In this document: positions 32,640-41,802 of the stretch, piece by piece | Numbering within the stretch: the first letter of the stretch is position 1 | Layout: each line of letters opens with the position of its first letter | From: Rhodoferax sediminis | GTDB lineage: Bacteria > Pseudomonadota > Gammaproteobacteria > Burkholderiales > Burkholderiaceae_C | Reading direction: 5' to 3' | Length of the DNA stretch: 64,000 nucleotides | Assembly (NCBI RefSeq): GCF_006970865.1 | Contig: NZ_CP035503.1 | Coordinates: 2,493,001-2,557,000, forward strand | Notes under the pieces: generated by a model | What the model was told of the DNA's origin: nothing | Databases searched by the model: none | What the model saw: the letters and a program-made list of their open reading frames with translations, nothing else | Translations under genes and position numbers: made by a program

Positions 32640-32840
32640 GCGTGTCGAAAAATATTTTTTCACAGCTGCCGTTACCGAGCCACTACGGTCACTTCTCGGC
32701 TCATGGTGTCGCGCAACAGCCACGTTGTCACTTCAAGCTGACCCAGTAGCGGGATGAGGTGGCTGCTCGCAGGCGACTAAAGTCCTTTGCCTGATTACCA
32801 GCATCTTCCTCAGTGGGGGCAATCTGAATCAAGGCCACCA
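32640..32840. other. Non-coding stretch between the DUF3987 fragment and the tRNA terminator
   Basis: No gene is supported. I found no repeat of the tRNA 3' end and no insertion-sequence ends in it. Confidence 0.5.
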
Positions 32841-32842
32841 GA

Positions 32843-32881
32843 AAAGACAAAGGGGTTAGCAGGTACCTACCGGCTAACCCC
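32843..32881 (-). terminator. Terminator of the tRNA-Pro transcript
   Basis: GGGGTTAGC / GCTAACCCC (32,852-32,860 with 32,873-32,881) form a 9-bp perfect stem. On the minus strand it is followed by TTTGTCTTTTC. It lies 10 bases beyond the tRNA 3' end. Confidence 0.85.
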
Positions 32882-32890
32882 CGTCAATAA

Positions 32891-32967
32891 TGGTCGGTGT
32901 GAAAGGATTCGAACCTTCGACCCCTTGCACCCCATGCAAGTGCGCTACCAGGCTGCGCCACACACCG
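32891..32967 (-). tRNA. tRNA-Pro(GGG)
   Basis: The minus strand folds into a standard cloverleaf: acceptor CGGTGTG/CACACCG, D-arm GCGCAGCCTGGTAGCGC, anticodon stem CTTGC/GCAAG with loop ATGGGGT (anticodon GGG), T-arm AAGGTTCGAATCCTT, and an encoded CCA end. It is 77 nt long. In betaproteobacteria this tRNA gene is a frequent target of integrative elements. The accessory zone lies on its 3' side, as such insertions do. Confidence 0.95.
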
Positions 32968-32993
32968 ACAAGCCTTAAATTATAACCGGCCCC

Positions 32994-33443
32994 TCAGTAC
33001 GCAACGGACAGAAGATCGCGGATTTCGAACAGTTCGCGGCGCACCAGTTGCAGTTTTTGCGAGACCAGCGCGTCCTCTTCGGCGGGGGTGCTGTCTTCGA
33101 AGTCGACAAAGTCCGGGTCCTCGACCTCCAGCACCTCGACGCCGTCGAGCATGACCTCGCCGTTGCGGCGTTTGTCGCGCTCGACCTGGACCAGTTCCTG
33201 CAGCTTGTTGCGCGCGCCGCTGATGGTGAAGCCCTGGTCGTACAGCAGATCGCGGATGCGGCGGATCATCAGCACCTCATGGTGCTGGTAGTAACGGCGG
33301 TTGCCGCGCCGCTTCATGGGCCGCAACTGTGTGAACTCCTGCTCCCAATAACGTAGCACATGCGGCTTGACGCCACACAGGTCGCCGACCTCACCGATAG
33401 TGAAGTAGCGTTTGGCGGGGATGGAAGGGAGGGATTTCTCCAT
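32994..33443 (-). CDS. MerR-family transcriptional regulator
   Basis: This is a 149-residue protein from the ATG at 33,443; an upstream ATG three codons earlier is possible. Residues about 12-80 form the winged helix MerR domain: YFTIGEVGDLCGVKPHVLRYWEQEF, then RRYYQHHEVLMIRRIRDLLYDQGF. The C-terminal part is acidic and helical (EVLEVEDPDFVDFEDSTPAEEDA) and has no cysteine cluster, so a metal is unlikely as signal. It is the usual neighbour of ihfA in this clade, at the end of the thrS-pheT-ihfA block and before tRNA-Pro. Target genes are unknown. Confidence 0.9.
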   Translation of the reverse strand: MEKSLPSIPAKRYFTIGEVGDLCGVKPHVLRYWEQEFTQLRPMKRRGNRRYYQHHEVLMIRRIRDLLYDQGFTISGARNKLQELVQVERDKRRNGEVMLDGVEVLEVEDPDFVDFEDSTPAEEDALVSQKLQLVRRELFEIRDLLSVAY

Positions 33444-33551
33444 TGAAATCAATATGGTACGCGAGAAACCTGCAAGGTTACTCTAAGTCAGCTCGCGGTG
33501 CAAAGACTCATCTACCCCGTTCCGCGGAATTGACGCAAGTGTTGCTTTAGT

Positions 33552-33881
33552 TCACACCGGCGCCGGCAGGTCACCCTGGATCTGTTCCTTGAGCTTGTGG
33601 CTGGCGTGAAAGGTCACCACGCGCCGCGCCTGGATCGGGATCGCCTCGCCGGTGCGCGGATTGCGCCCGGGACGCGGAGCCTTGGTGCGAATCTGAAAAT
33701 TCCCAAAACCGGAGATCTTGACGTCCGTGCCCTCGACCAGGCTGTCGGCCATCAAGGTGAAGAACGCGTCGATCATGTCCTTGGATTCGCGCTTGTTCAG
33801 CCCGATCTGCTCGAACAGCAACTCCGCAAGCTGCGCTTTCGTCAAGGCCGGGGTTTCGAGACTATCGACCTCAAATTCCAT
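33552..33881 (-). CDS. ihfA: Integration host factor subunit alpha
   Basis: This is a 109-residue DNA-bending protein of the HU/IHF family. It has LTKAQLAELLFEQIGLNKRESKDMIDAFF at the start and the family signature FGNFQIRTKAPRPGRNPRTGE in the beta-arm, with the intercalating Pro at the tip. IHF is a heterodimer with IhfB (elsewhere) that bends DNA for transcription, replication and site-specific recombination. The gene lies 45 bases after pheT, as in E. coli. AGGAGG-type bases (AAGGAGGACACC) precede the ATG. Confidence 0.96.
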   Translation of the reverse strand: MEFEVDSLETPALTKAQLAELLFEQIGLNKRESKDMIDAFFTLMADSLVEGTDVKISGFGNFQIRTKAPRPGRNPRTGEAIPIQARRVVTFHASHKLKEQIQGDLPAPV

Positions 33882-33926
33882 GGTGTCCTCCTTTAGGGAT
33901 TTTTTGTTGTGACTTTCAAATGCGGG

Positions 33927-36344
33927 TCAGGCCCGCAGGCGGGCACCAAACTGGCTGATCAGCCGCGCAATGATGGCCTGCACCTGCGCCTCGATCTGCT
34001 CGTCGGCGAGTGTGGCCTCGTCGCTGTTGAGGGTCAAGCGCACCGCCAGGCTTTTCTCGCCCTCGTTCATGCCGCCGCCGGACTGTTTGGGGCGGTATAC
34101 GTCGAACAGGGTGGCACCGCGCAGCAAGCCACCCGTTGCGGCGGCGTAGATGGCCTCGATGAGCGCGGTGTGCGTCACCTTCTCCGGCACGATCACGGCA
34201 ATGTCGCGCACCACGGCCTGGTATTTGGCCACCGGCTTGAACACGGGCACGTCACGCGCCAGCACGGCATCGAGCGCCAACTCGAACAGGACGGGCGCCT
34301 GCGCCAGGTTGTAGCCCTGGCGCCATTTGGGATGCAGTTCGCCGACAAAACCGATGGTCTCGCCATTCACCAGCACCCGGGCGCAGCGTCCCGGATGCAG
34401 GGCCGGATGCTCTGCGGGCTCGAAGGTCGCGCGCCGTGGCGCCAGCAGCGCCTCGATATCGCCTTTGACGTCGAAAAAATCGACGCCTTGTTCTTTACGG
34501 CCCCATTGCAGCGCGTCGGTGCCGCCGTAGGCCAGGGCCGCCACGCGCATGGGCTGGTCGAAACCTTCGACAGTGGTGTCCGTGCTCTTGACCGATGCGT
34601 CGCGCAAAAACACGCGGCCCACTTCAAACACGCGCACCCGCTCCGCCTTGCGGTCCAGGTTGAACTTCAAAACTTGTAGCAAGGAGCCCAGCAAGGACGA
34701 GCGCATGACGCTCATCTGGCTCGCAATCGGATTCTGCAGCTTGATCGGATTCGGGTTGCCGGCCAGTTCATGCTCCCAGCGTTCTTCGACGAAGCTGAAG
34801 TTGATGGTTTCCTGATAACCCAGCCCCGCCAAGGCGCGGTGCACCGCGAAAGGGCCGCGCTGGGCCTCAAGGCGAACGCGGGCGGTGATCGGCGCCAGCG
34901 GCGGCGTGGTGGGCAGGTTGTTGTAGCCGACCATGCGCGCGACTTCTTCGATCAGGTCTTCCTCGATCTGCAGATCGAACCGGTACGAGGGCGGCGTCAC
35001 GGTGAGCGTGCCCTCGCCTGCCACGACCGGCAGCCCCAGGCGTTTCAATGCGTCGGCACACTGCGCCTGCGTCAGCGGCATGCCCAGGATCTTGGCGGCG
35101 CGCGCCACGCGCAGCGTCACGGGCGACGATGGGGGCAGATTGACCTGCGCATCATCAATAGGGCCGGCCTCGCCGCCGCAGATGTCGATGATCAGCTGCG
35201 TGATGCGCTCGAGGTGCTCCACCGTCAGGCCCGGGTCCACACCGCGCTCGAAGCGATGCCCCGCCTCGGTCGAGAAGTTGTAGCGGCGCGAGCGCCCGGC
35301 AACCGCCTTGGGCCACCAGAAGGCGGCCTCCACATACACATTGCGGGTGTCGTCGGACACCGCCGTGGCGTCGCCGCCCATGATGCCGGCGAGCGACTCG
35401 GGCTGCAGGTCATCGGCGATCACGCCGACCTTGTCGTCCACGGTCACGGTGCTGCCGTTGAGCAGCTTGAGCTGCTCGCCGGGCCGGCCCCAGCGCACAT
35501 CGAGCCCGCCATGGATTTTGTCCAGATCGAAGATGTGGGTCGGACGGCTGAACTCGAACAGCACGTAATTGGAAATATCGACCAGCGCCGTCACGCTGCG
35601 CTGGCCGCAGCGCGCCAGACGGTCCACCATCCAGGATGGCGTGGCGGCTTGGGTATTGACATTGCGCACGATGCGGCCCGAGAAGCGGCCGCACAAATCG
35701 GGCGCGCTGATCTTGACGGGCAGCTTGCCCTGATGACGCACCGGCACGGGCGGGAAGGTCGGGGTCTTGAGCGGCGCGCCGGTCAGCGCCGACACTTCAC
35801 GCGCCACGCCGTAAATGCTCAGGCAATGCGCCAGATTGGGCGTGAGCTTGAGCGTGAACAGCGTGTCGTCGAGGTCCAGGTGCTGGCGGATGTCCTGGCC
35901 CACGGTCGCGCTCGCGGCCAGTTCCAGCAGGCCGCCATGGTCCTCCGACAGCTTGAGTTCGCGGGCCGAGCACAGCATGCCCTGGCTTTCCACGCCGCGC
36001 AGCTTGCTTGCCCGGATCACAAAGGGTTTGCCATCTTCGCCGGGCGGCAGCTCTGCCCCCACCAGCGCGCACGGCACCTTGATGCCGGCACGCGCATTGG
36101 GCGCACCGCAAACGATGTTCAGCAGCGCGCCCTGCCCGACATCGACCTGGCACACGCGCAGGCGATCGGCATCGGGGTGCTGCACCGCTTCCCTGATCTC
36201 GCCCACCACGATTTTGGTGAACGGCGGCGCCACGGGCCTCAGCTCTTCGACCTCGAGCCCGGCCATGGTCAGGGTCTCGGCCAGTTGCTGCGTGGTGAGC
36301 GGCGGGTTGCAGAACTCGCGCAGCCAGGATTCCGGGAATTGCAT
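33927..36344 (-). CDS. pheT: Phenylalanyl-tRNA synthetase beta subunit
   Basis: This is an 805-residue protein, full length for the family. An N-terminal tRNA-binding (EMAP-like) domain (about 40-150), B3/4 editing domain, B5 domain (SSPVTLRVARAAKILGMPL), catalytic-like core (VARMVGYNNLPTTPP) and C-terminal ferredoxin-fold anticodon-binding domain (FKPVAKYQAVVRDIAVIVPE to the end) occur in order. It forms an alpha2-beta2 enzyme with PheS and removes tyrosine mischarged on tRNA-Phe. It lies 18 bases after pheS. Confidence 0.97.
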   Translation of the reverse strand: MQFPESWLREFCNPPLTTQQLAETLTMAGLEVEELRPVAPPFTKIVVGEIREAVQHPDADRLRVCQVDVGQGALLNIVCGAPNARAGIKVPCALVGAELPPGEDGKPFVIRASKLRGVESQGMLCSARELKLSEDHGGLLELAASATVGQDIRQHLDLDDTLFTLKLTPNLAHCLSIYGVAREVSALTGAPLKTPTFPPVPVRHQGKLPVKISAPDLCGRFSGRIVRNVNTQAATPSWMVDRLARCGQRSVTALVDISNYVLFEFSRPTHIFDLDKIHGGLDVRWGRPGEQLKLLNGSTVTVDDKVGVIADDLQPESLAGIMGGDATAVSDDTRNVYVEAAFWWPKAVAGRSRRYNFSTEAGHRFERGVDPGLTVEHLERITQLIIDICGGEAGPIDDAQVNLPPSSPVTLRVARAAKILGMPLTQAQCADALKRLGLPVVAGEGTLTVTPPSYRFDLQIEEDLIEEVARMVGYNNLPTTPPLAPITARVRLEAQRGPFAVHRALAGLGYQETINFSFVEERWEHELAGNPNPIKLQNPIASQMSVMRSSLLGSLLQVLKFNLDRKAERVRVFEVGRVFLRDASVKSTDTTVEGFDQPMRVAALAYGGTDALQWGRKEQGVDFFDVKGDIEALLAPRRATFEPAEHPALHPGRCARVLVNGETIGFVGELHPKWRQGYNLAQAPVLFELALDAVLARDVPVFKPVAKYQAVVRDIAVIVPEKVTHTALIEAIYAAATGGLLRGATLFDVYRPKQSGGGMNEGEKSLAVRLTLNSDEATLADEQIEAQVQAIIARLISQFGARLRA

Positions 36345-36362
36345 CTTGGGGTTCCCTTGTTG

Positions 36363-37439
36363 TTATTGAAATTGCGACAGGAAACGAATGTCGCCGTCAA
36401 AGAACAGGCGCAGGTCGTTTACGCCATAGCGCAGCATGGTCAGGCGGTCCGGCCCCATGCCGAAGGCAAAGCCGATGTAGTGCTCGGGATCCAGCCCCAT
36501 GTTGCGCACCACGTTCGGGTGCACCTGGCCGGAACCCGCGACTTCGAGCCAGCGCCCGGCCAGCGGACCCTGCTGGAACTGGATGTCGATCTCGGCGCTG
36601 GGTTCGGTGAACGGAAAAAAGCTGGGGCGGAAACGCAGCACCAGATCCTCACTCTCGAAGAATGTGCGGCAAAAGTCCGTGAACACGACCTTGAGGTCCT
36701 TGAAGCTCACGTTCTCGCCAATCCACAGGCCTTCGCACTGGTGGAACATCGGCGAATGCGTGGCATCGCTGTCCACGCGGTAGGTGCGCCCCGGCGCGAT
36801 CACGCGGATCTCCGGCATGCCCGCGACACCCGTGTCGCCTTTTGCTTTTGCCGCGTCGATGCGCGCGCGGTGCTTTTTGACATGCTGCACCGCATAGCGG
36901 ATCTGCATCGGGCTGGTGTGCGTGCGCAGCAGATTCGGCGCCGCCTCGGTGCCGCCTTCGACATAAAAGGTGTCGTGCATGGAGCGCGCCGGATGGTCCT
37001 CGGGCGTGTTCAGCGCGGTGAAGTTGAACCAGTCGGATTCGATTTCGGGGCCTTGCGCCACGTCGAAGCCCATGGAGCCGAAGATCGCCTCGATGCGCTC
37101 CAGCGTCAGCGACACCGGATGCAGACCGCCCTGCCCGCGCTGGCGGCCCGGCAGGGTCACGTCCAGCGCCTCGGCCTTGAGCTGCGCCTGCAGCTCTGCA
37201 TCAAGCAGTGCCTGGCGCCGCTCGCTCAAGGCCGCCTCGATCGCCTGCTTGGCCAGGTTGATGGCCGCGCCGCGCGACTTTTTCTCGTCCACGCCCAGCG
37301 CCGCCATGCCCTTCATCAACTCGGTGATGCGCCCGGATTTGCCCAGAAACCGGGCCTTGGCGTTTTCCAGGTCGGCCGGGGTGGCCGCCTGCGCGAAGCC
37401 GGCCCTGGCGCTCTCGACTAATGCATCCAACTCGTTCAT
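36363..37439 (-). CDS. pheS: Phenylalanyl-tRNA synthetase alpha subunit
   Basis: This class II synthetase has 358 residues from the ATG at 37,439 (MNELDAL); an ATG five codons upstream is less likely. The N-terminal coiled coil (residues 1-90) binds tRNA; the catalytic core has [19 protein letters not shown] and [31 protein letters not shown] motif 2 residues and [18 protein letters not shown] (motif 3 Arg). It charges tRNA-Phe with phenylalanine. It is followed closely by pheT. Confidence 0.97.
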   Translation of the reverse strand: MNELDALVESARAGFAQAATPADLENAKARFLGKSGRITELMKGMAALGVDEKKSRGAAINLAKQAIEAALSERRQALLDAELQAQLKAEALDVTLPGRQRGQGGLHPVSLTLERIEAIFGSMGFDVAQGPEIESDWFNFTALNTPEDHPARSMHDTFYVEGGTEAAPNLLRTHTSPMQIRYAVQHVKKHRARIDAAKAKGDTGVAGMPEIRVIAPGRTYRVDSDATHSPMFHQCEGLWIGENVSFKDLKVVFTDFCRTFFESEDLVLRFRPSFFPFTEPSAEIDIQFQQGPLAGRWLEVAGSGQVHPNVVRNMGLDPEHYIGFAFGMGPDRLTMLRYGVNDLRLFFDGDIRFLSQFQ

Positions 37440-37452
37440 AAATTCTCTTGTC

Positions 37453-37530
37453 AATGAAAAAGGGCCAGTGCCTTTTCAAGCTCCAGCCCTTGTTTCCGTT
37501 GCCCTGGAAGCTATCAAACCGATAGCAACC
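37453..37530 (-). promoter_or_regulatory. Hairpins between rplT and pheS
   Basis: Two possible RNA structures precede pheS: GCTATC / GATAGC near 37,510-37,526, and AAAAGG-N7-CCTTTT with a following U-run near 37,458-37,476. The second looks like a weak terminator. I found no phenylalanine-rich leader reading frame, so an attenuator is not supported; partial termination or processing is possible. Confidence 0.3.
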
Positions 37531-37540
37531 CCGCGTGAAC

Positions 37541-37900
37541 TCAAGCAGCCAGCTTGGCCTTGACCTGCTCCACGATGTTGGCAAAAGCGGCCTTGTCGTG
37601 CACCGCGATGTCGGCCAGCATTTTGCGGTCGACCTCGATCGCGGCCTTCTTCAGGCCGTTGGCGAACTGGCTGTAGGTCAGGCCGCATTCACGCGCAGCG
37701 GCGTTGATACGGGCGATCCAGAGCTGACGGAACACCCGCTTGCGGGTACGACGGTCACGGTAGGCATATTGCCCGGCCTTCATCACCGCTTCTTTGGCGA
37801 TGCGGAAGACATTGCCGCGGCGGCCGCGGAAACCCTTGGCAAGGGTCAGAACTTTTTTGTGGCGGGCGCGAGCCGTTACACCACGTTTGACGCGAGGCAT
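37541..37900 (-). CDS. rplT: 50S ribosomal protein L20
   Basis: This 119-residue protein starts [20 protein letters not shown] and has the L20 signature [21 protein letters not shown]. It binds 23S rRNA early in large-subunit assembly. L20 represses its own operon in enterobacteria by binding the mRNA before rpmI; whether that holds here cannot be read directly. It lies 25 bases after rpmI. Confidence 0.97.
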   Translation of the reverse strand: MPRVKRGVTARARHKKVLTLAKGFRGRRGNVFRIAKEAVMKAGQYAYRDRRTRKRVFRQLWIARINAAARECGLTYSQFANGLKKAAIEVDRKMLADIAVHDKAAFANIVEQVKAKLAA

Positions 37901-37925
37901 GTGAGTACTCCTTGTTCGTCGTTGG

Positions 37926-38129
37926 TTAAATGCCAGTGCCTGGCAGCATCTGTGCCATGTGACCCATATTGGTCTCATGCACCGCGATGGAACCACGCAG
38001 ATGGCGTTTGTTCTTGGTGGTCTTCTTGGTCAGGATGTGACGCTTGAAGGCTTGACCGCGCTTGACGGTGCCACCGGGACGAACGCGGAAACGCTTTTTC
38101 GCGCCGCTCTTGGTCTTCATTTTGGGCAT
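37926..38129 (-). CDS. rpmI: 50S ribosomal protein L35
   Basis: This 67-residue basic protein starts [20 protein letters not shown], the L35 signature, and ends [11 protein letters not shown] longer upstream frame exists, but the ATG at 38,129 has GAAGGAG a suitable distance away. Its place between infC and rplT is the conserved order. Confidence 0.96.
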   Translation of the reverse strand: MPKMKTKSGAKKRFRVRPGGTVKRGQAFKRHILTKKTTKNKRHLRGSIAVHETNMGHMAQMLPGTGI

Positions 38130-38273
38130 GTGAATGCTCCTTCTTCGTTGTGCTCGTGAGGCGTCTGCAAACCGATCGCAGACTTGTTGGCCCCGAGCCA
38201 CTTTTTGCGGCGAGCGTTAGCCCACCACTTTTTGGCAACTCACCGGTGACCAGACCGGCAAGCCGCAAATTCC

Positions 38274-38909
38274 TTACGTCGACGCCGTCTGCGGCGCCGC
38301 TGCCGGCTGCTGCTGCGTGGCAGCGGGTTGCGCTGGCGCCTCTGACGCCGGCTTTGCCACTACCTTCTTCTTGGCCGGCGCGATCATCATGATCATCTGG
38401 CGCCCCTCGAGCTTGGGAAACTGCTCGACCACGATCAGATCCACCAACTCGTTGCGAATGCGCTGCAGCAGCGCCATGCCGATATCCTGGTGCGTGATCT
38501 CGCGGCCGCGAAAGCGCAGCGTGATCTTGCATTTATCGCCTTCCGCCAGGAAGCGCCGAATGTTGCGCATCTTGATGTTGTAGTCGCCATCGTCGGTGCC
38601 GGGGCGGAACTTGATTTCCTTGATCTCGATGACCGTCTGCTTGGCCTTCGCGTCCGCCGCCTTTTTTTGTTCCTGGTACTTGAACTTGCCGTAGTCCATC
38701 AAACGACAGACTGGCGGGTTCGCTGTGGCCACAATTTCAACCAGATCCACGTCCAGCTCGCCCGCCATGCGCAGCGCTTCCATCAGGCTGACGATGCCCA
38801 ACGGCTCGTTCTCGGGCCCGGACAGACGGACTTCCGGGGCCATGATTTCACGGTTCAGGCGGTGTTTGCGCTCTTCGCGGTGGCGACGATCACGAAATTC
38901 GGTAGCGAT
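38274..38909 (-). CDS. infC: Translation initiation factor IF-3, AUC start codon
   Basis: This protein has 211 residues. The conserved N-terminus ([20 protein letters not shown]) begins upstream of the first ATG and is preceded by ATC at 38,907-38,909, with GAAGGA eight bases before. That makes AUC the start, in line with the rare AUU/AUC starts through which IF-3 limits its own synthesis. The N-domain (to about residue 85), linker and C-domain ([35 protein letters not shown]) are intact. The C-terminus carries an extra Ala/Gln/Pro-rich tail of about 35 residues. IF-3 binds the 30S subunit and checks start codons. Confidence 0.95.
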   Translation of the reverse strand: MATEFRDRRHREERKHRLNREIMAPEVRLSGPENEPLGIVSLMEALRMAGELDVDLVEIVATANPPVCRLMDYGKFKYQEQKKAADAKAKQTVIEIKEIKFRPGTDDGDYNIKMRNIRRFLAEGDKCKITLRFRGREITHQDIGMALLQRIRNELVDLIVVEQFPKLEGRQMIMMIAPAKKKVVAKPASEAPAQPAATQQQPAAAPQTAST

Positions 38910-39016
38910 AGTTCAAATCCTTCACATCATTTACTACAAAAAATGTAGCTAACACCGTACAGTCCACGCGGACAAGCGGCTGTTTTTATTCAAATCAGCC
39001 TTTGCATACCTGCAAA

Positions 39017-40924
39017 TCAACGCTTGTTGGCAATGTCACCGGCGATGAGTTGCGCGAACGCATCGAGGGACATCACGCCGAGGTCAGCATTGCCCCGGGC
39101 GCGCACTGCGACGGCACCTGCTGCCTTCTCCTTGTCACCCACGACCAGGATGTAGGGCAGCTTTTGCATCGAATGCTCCCGTATTTTATACGCAATTTTC
39201 TCGTTGCGCAGATCCAGCTCGACCCTAAGCCCTTGATTTTTCAGCGCTTTGACCACGTCCCGGGCATATTCGGCCTGCGCATCGGTGATATTGAGCACAG
39301 AAACCTGCACCGGCGCGAGCCAGGTGGGCAGCGCGCCGGCGTGTTCTTCGATCAGGATACCGATGAAGCGCTCCAGACTGCCGACGATGGCCCGGTGCAG
39401 CATGACGGGCCGGTGCCGCGCGCCGTCCTCGCCCACGTACTCGGCGTCCAGCCGCTCGGGCATCGAGAAATCGACCTGCATGGTGCCGCACTGCCACTGG
39501 CGGCCAATCGCGTCTTTCAGCGTGTATTCGATCTTCGGGCCGTAGAAGGCGCCCTCGCCCGGAGAAATCTCGAAGTCGCAGCCCGAGGCACGCAGGCACT
39601 CGATCAGCGCGTGCTCGGCCTTGTCCCACACTTCGTCGGAGCCGATGCGCTGTTCGGGTCGCGTTGCCACCTTGTAGATGATGTTCTTGAAGCCGAAGTC
39701 CGCGTAGACCTTCTGCAAGAGCGTGGTGTAGGCGACGCACTCGGACAGGATCTGGTCTTCGGTGCAGAAGATGTGGCCGTCGTCCTGCGTGAAACCGCGC
39801 ACGCGCATGATGCCGTGCAGGCCGCCCGAGGGCTCGTTGCGGTGGCACTGGCCGAATTCGCCATAGCGCAGCGGCAGGTCCCGGTAGCTCTTGATGCCCT
39901 GCTTGAAGATCAGGATATGGCCCGGGCAGTTCATCGGCTTGAGCGCATATTCGCGCTTTTCCGACTCGGTCGTGAACATGTTCTCGCGGTACTTGTCCCA
40001 GTGCCCGGTTTTTTCCCACAGGCTCTTGTCGAGCAGCTGCGGGCCCTTGACTTCCTGGTAGCCGTTGTCCTGGTAGACGCGGCGCATGTACTGCTCGACC
40101 CCCTGCCATATCGTCCAGCCCTTGGGGTGCCAGAACACCAGGCCCGGCGCATGGTCGTCCACATGGAACAGGTCGAGTTCGCGGCCCAGCTTGCGATGGT
40201 CGCGCTTTTCGGCCTCCTCCAGCATCGTGAGGTACTGCTGCAGTTCGTCCTTGGTGGCCCAGGCCGTGCCGTAGATGCGCTGCAGCATCTCGTTGCGGTG
40301 ATCCCCGCGCCAGTAGGCGCCGGCCACCTTCATGAGCTTGAAAAACTTGAGCTTGCCGGTGCTCGGCACGTGCGGGCCGCGGCACAGATCCTCGAAGCTG
40401 CCTTCTCGGTACAGCGAGACGTCCTCGCCGGCCGGAATGCTGGCGATGATCTCGGCCTTGTAGTGCTCGCCAATGCCCTTGAAGTACGCGACCGCCTCGT
40501 CGCGCGGCAGCACGCGGCGCGTCACGGGCTCGTCCCTGGCGGCGAGCTGCGCCATGCGCTTTTCGATCGCTGCCAGATCGTCGAGCGTGAACGGGCGCTT
40601 GTACGAGAAGTCGTAGAAAAAGCCGTTCTCGATCACCGGGCCGATGGTGACCTGCGCCTCGGGAAACAGCTCTTTGACCGCATAGGCCAGCAAGTGGGCG
40701 GTCGAGTGGCGGATCACCTCCAGGCCGTCGGCATCCTTGGCCGTGATGATGGACAGCGCAGAGTCCTTGTCCAGGCGGTAGCTGGTATCCACCACCTTGC
40801 CATCGACCTTGCCGGCCAGCGCGGCCTTGGCCAGCCCGGCGCCGATCGATGCCGCCACGTCGGCCACCGTCACCGGGCCGGAAAAGTCGCGTTGGGAGCC
40901 GTCGGGGAGCGTGATCTGAATCAT
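39017..40924 (-). CDS. thrS: Threonyl-tRNA synthetase
   Basis: This 635-residue enzyme has all domains: TGS (1-62), editing domain with HSTAHLLA (H73, H77) and a later HxxxC-type site, class II catalytic core with the zinc-binding Cys in MNCPGH and motif 2 region [15 protein letters not shown], and a C-terminal anticodon-binding domain. It charges tRNA-Thr and clears serine. The ATG at 40,924 has no good ribosome site. The region just upstream holds a terminator hairpin and a Thr-rich leader peptide, so expression is probably controlled by threonyl-tRNA supply. It heads the thrS-infC-rpmI-rplT-pheS-pheT-ihfA group. Confidence 0.97.
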   Translation of the reverse strand: MIQITLPDGSQRDFSGPVTVADVAASIGAGLAKAALAGKVDGKVVDTSYRLDKDSALSIITAKDADGLEVIRHSTAHLLAYAVKELFPEAQVTIGPVIENGFFYDFSYKRPFTLDDLAAIEKRMAQLAARDEPVTRRVLPRDEAVAYFKGIGEHYKAEIIASIPAGEDVSLYREGSFEDLCRGPHVPSTGKLKFFKLMKVAGAYWRGDHRNEMLQRIYGTAWATKDELQQYLTMLEEAEKRDHRKLGRELDLFHVDDHAPGLVFWHPKGWTIWQGVEQYMRRVYQDNGYQEVKGPQLLDKSLWEKTGHWDKYRENMFTTESEKREYALKPMNCPGHILIFKQGIKSYRDLPLRYGEFGQCHRNEPSGGLHGIMRVRGFTQDDGHIFCTEDQILSECVAYTTLLQKVYADFGFKNIIYKVATRPEQRIGSDEVWDKAEHALIECLRASGCDFEISPGEGAFYGPKIEYTLKDAIGRQWQCGTMQVDFSMPERLDAEYVGEDGARHRPVMLHRAIVGSLERFIGILIEEHAGALPTWLAPVQVSVLNITDAQAEYARDVVKALKNQGLRVELDLRNEKIAYKIREHSMQKLPYILVVGDKEKAAGAVAVRARGNADLGVMSLDAFAQLIAGDIANKR

Positions 40925-40939
40925 GATGTTTGAACTTGT

Positions 40940-40971
40940 AAAAAAATAAAGCGCGGTCCATGCCGCGCTTT
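40940..40971 (-). terminator. Terminator hairpin in the thrS leader (attenuator)
   Basis: On the minus strand AAAGCGCGG / CCGCGCTTT form a 9-bp perfect stem with a CATGGA loop, followed by ATTTTTTT. It ends only 15 bases before the thrS ATG and lies after the Thr-rich leader peptide, so it would stop thrS transcription unless prevented. A CCGCGC segment right after the leader stop (41,005-41,010) is complementary to the GCGCGG of its left arm, giving an antiterminator. Confidence 0.85.
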
Positions 40972-41011
40972 ACTACGAATTTTATAGCTGAATGCGCCCA
41001 AGGCGCGCGGA

Positions 41012-41062
41012 CTAGCGACCTTTTTGGCCTGTAAACCTCGTCGGTGTAGTTCGCGGTGTCAT
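41012..41062 (-). CDS. Threonine-rich leader peptide of thrS
   Basis: This 16-residue reading frame, MTPRTTPTRFTGQKGR, has five threonines (positions 2, 5, 6, 8 and 11). It starts at ATG 41,060-41,062 with GAGAAAGG upstream and stops with TAG 41,012-41,014. Its stop is about 40 bases before the left arm of the terminator upstream of thrS. A ribosome stalled at the Thr codons would leave CCGCGC (41,005-41,010) free to pair with the terminator's left arm; a ribosome that reaches the stop would cover it. Both observations match a classical attenuation leader. The peptide is too short to have a separate function. Confidence 0.8.
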   Translation of the reverse strand: MTPRTTPTRFTGQKGR

Positions 41063-41174
41063 AACCGGGTGCCTTTCTCGCTCTTGTGGGGTTGGCAGTT
41101 CGCCTGCTTATTCGGTTGCAATTTTAACCTGTTGTCAGGCAGGGGGCTGCGGACGGCTGTTAGTATCGCCCGCT

Positions 41175-41717
41175 ATGCGTAAATCCGCCATCCCCGTTCT
41201 TGCGGTGCTGACGCTGGTCCTGGCCGGCTGCAGCAGCGCACCGCCGAGGCCCGACGTGGCAGCGCTCTCGCCCTCAACGACTCAGCCGGCGCAGGCACTG
41301 GCCGCAACTCCACCGACCGCAGGCGACGACAGGTCTGATGCCGCCACGGCGGCCGACGCACCAGCGGCAGCCGTGGTCCCGACGGCGCAGCGTGGCCTTG
41401 CGAGCTGGTATGGTCCCCGCTTCCATGGCCGGCGCACCGCTTCGGGCGAACGCTTTGACATGCATGCGCTGACCGCGGCCCACCTCAAACTCCCGCTGGG
41501 CAGCTACGCCCGTGTGACGCTGCTGAGCAGTGGCAAGAGTGTGGTGGTGCGCATCACCGACCGGGGCCCGCACGCGGCGCACCGCGTCATCGACCTGAGC
41601 CGGGCTGCCGCCGTTCAGCTCGGCCTGCTCAAGCGCGGCGTGGGCGAGGTCGCGGTGCAACAGGTCGCCCCGCCCGATCAGGTCGCCCTGGCCGGCCAAG
41701 CCAATTCGGCCGAGTAA
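41175..41717 (+). CDS. rlpA: RlpA-like lipoprotein (septal ring lytic transglycosylase family)
   Basis: This is a 180-residue lipoprotein: signal sequence and lipobox LVLAGC (Cys 19), an Ala/Thr/Pro-rich linker (20-70) and the double-psi beta-barrel domain GLASWYGPRFHGRRTASGER to RVIDLSRAAAVQLGL. The catalytic-site residues of RlpA, His in the FH region and Asp in ITDRGP, are kept. RlpA cuts glycan strands lacking stem peptides at the division septum. No SPOR domain is present at the C-terminus, so this is a short form. It is divergent from thrS, and the two share about 110 bases of promoter region. Confidence 0.88.
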   Translation: MRKSAIPVLAVLTLVLAGCSSAPPRPDVAALSPSTTQPAQALAATPPTAGDDRSDAATAADAPAAAVVPTAQRGLASWYGPRFHGRRTASGERFDMHALTAAHLKLPLGSYARVTLLSSGKSVVVRITDRGPHAAHRVIDLSRAAAVQLGLLKRGVGEVAVQQVAPPDQVALAGQANSAE

Positions 41718-41726
41718 GCGGGAGCG

Positions 41727-41759
41727 CAAAAAAGCCCGGCACCTTGCGACACCGGGCTT
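41727..41759 (-). terminator. Terminator of aceA
   Basis: AAGCCCGG / CCGGGCTT (41,732-41,739 with 41,752-41,759) is followed on the minus strand by a TTTTTT run. A second GC-rich hairpin GCCCGCCG / CGGCGGGC lies just upstream at about 41,764-41,785. It lies between the convergent rlpA and aceA genes and may serve both. Confidence 0.85.
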
Positions 41760-41802
41760 GATGGGCCCGCCGACAAACCGGCGGGCGATGCGCCAAAGAC
41801 GC

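Noticed and set aside
20022-32890. Intact prophage or active integrative element at tRNA-Pro
   Set aside because: No structural, replication or conjugation genes are present, and the only integrase is a fragment.
32891-32967. tRNA-Pro 3' end duplicated as an attachment site at the far end of the island
   Set aside because: I looked for a second copy of the tRNA 3' sequence (GGATTCGAACC region) and found none in the window, so I do not claim a tRNA-derived att pair.
37440-37540. Phenylalanine leader peptide before pheS
   Set aside because: No short frame with clustered Phe codons and a start is present; only weak hairpins.
39002-40933. Long plus-strand frame opposite thrS, and similar long frames opposite clpB, hsdR, hsdM and pheT
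   Set aside because: They mirror the third-position GC bias of real genes, have no ribosome sites or recognisable domains, and conflict with well-supported genes.
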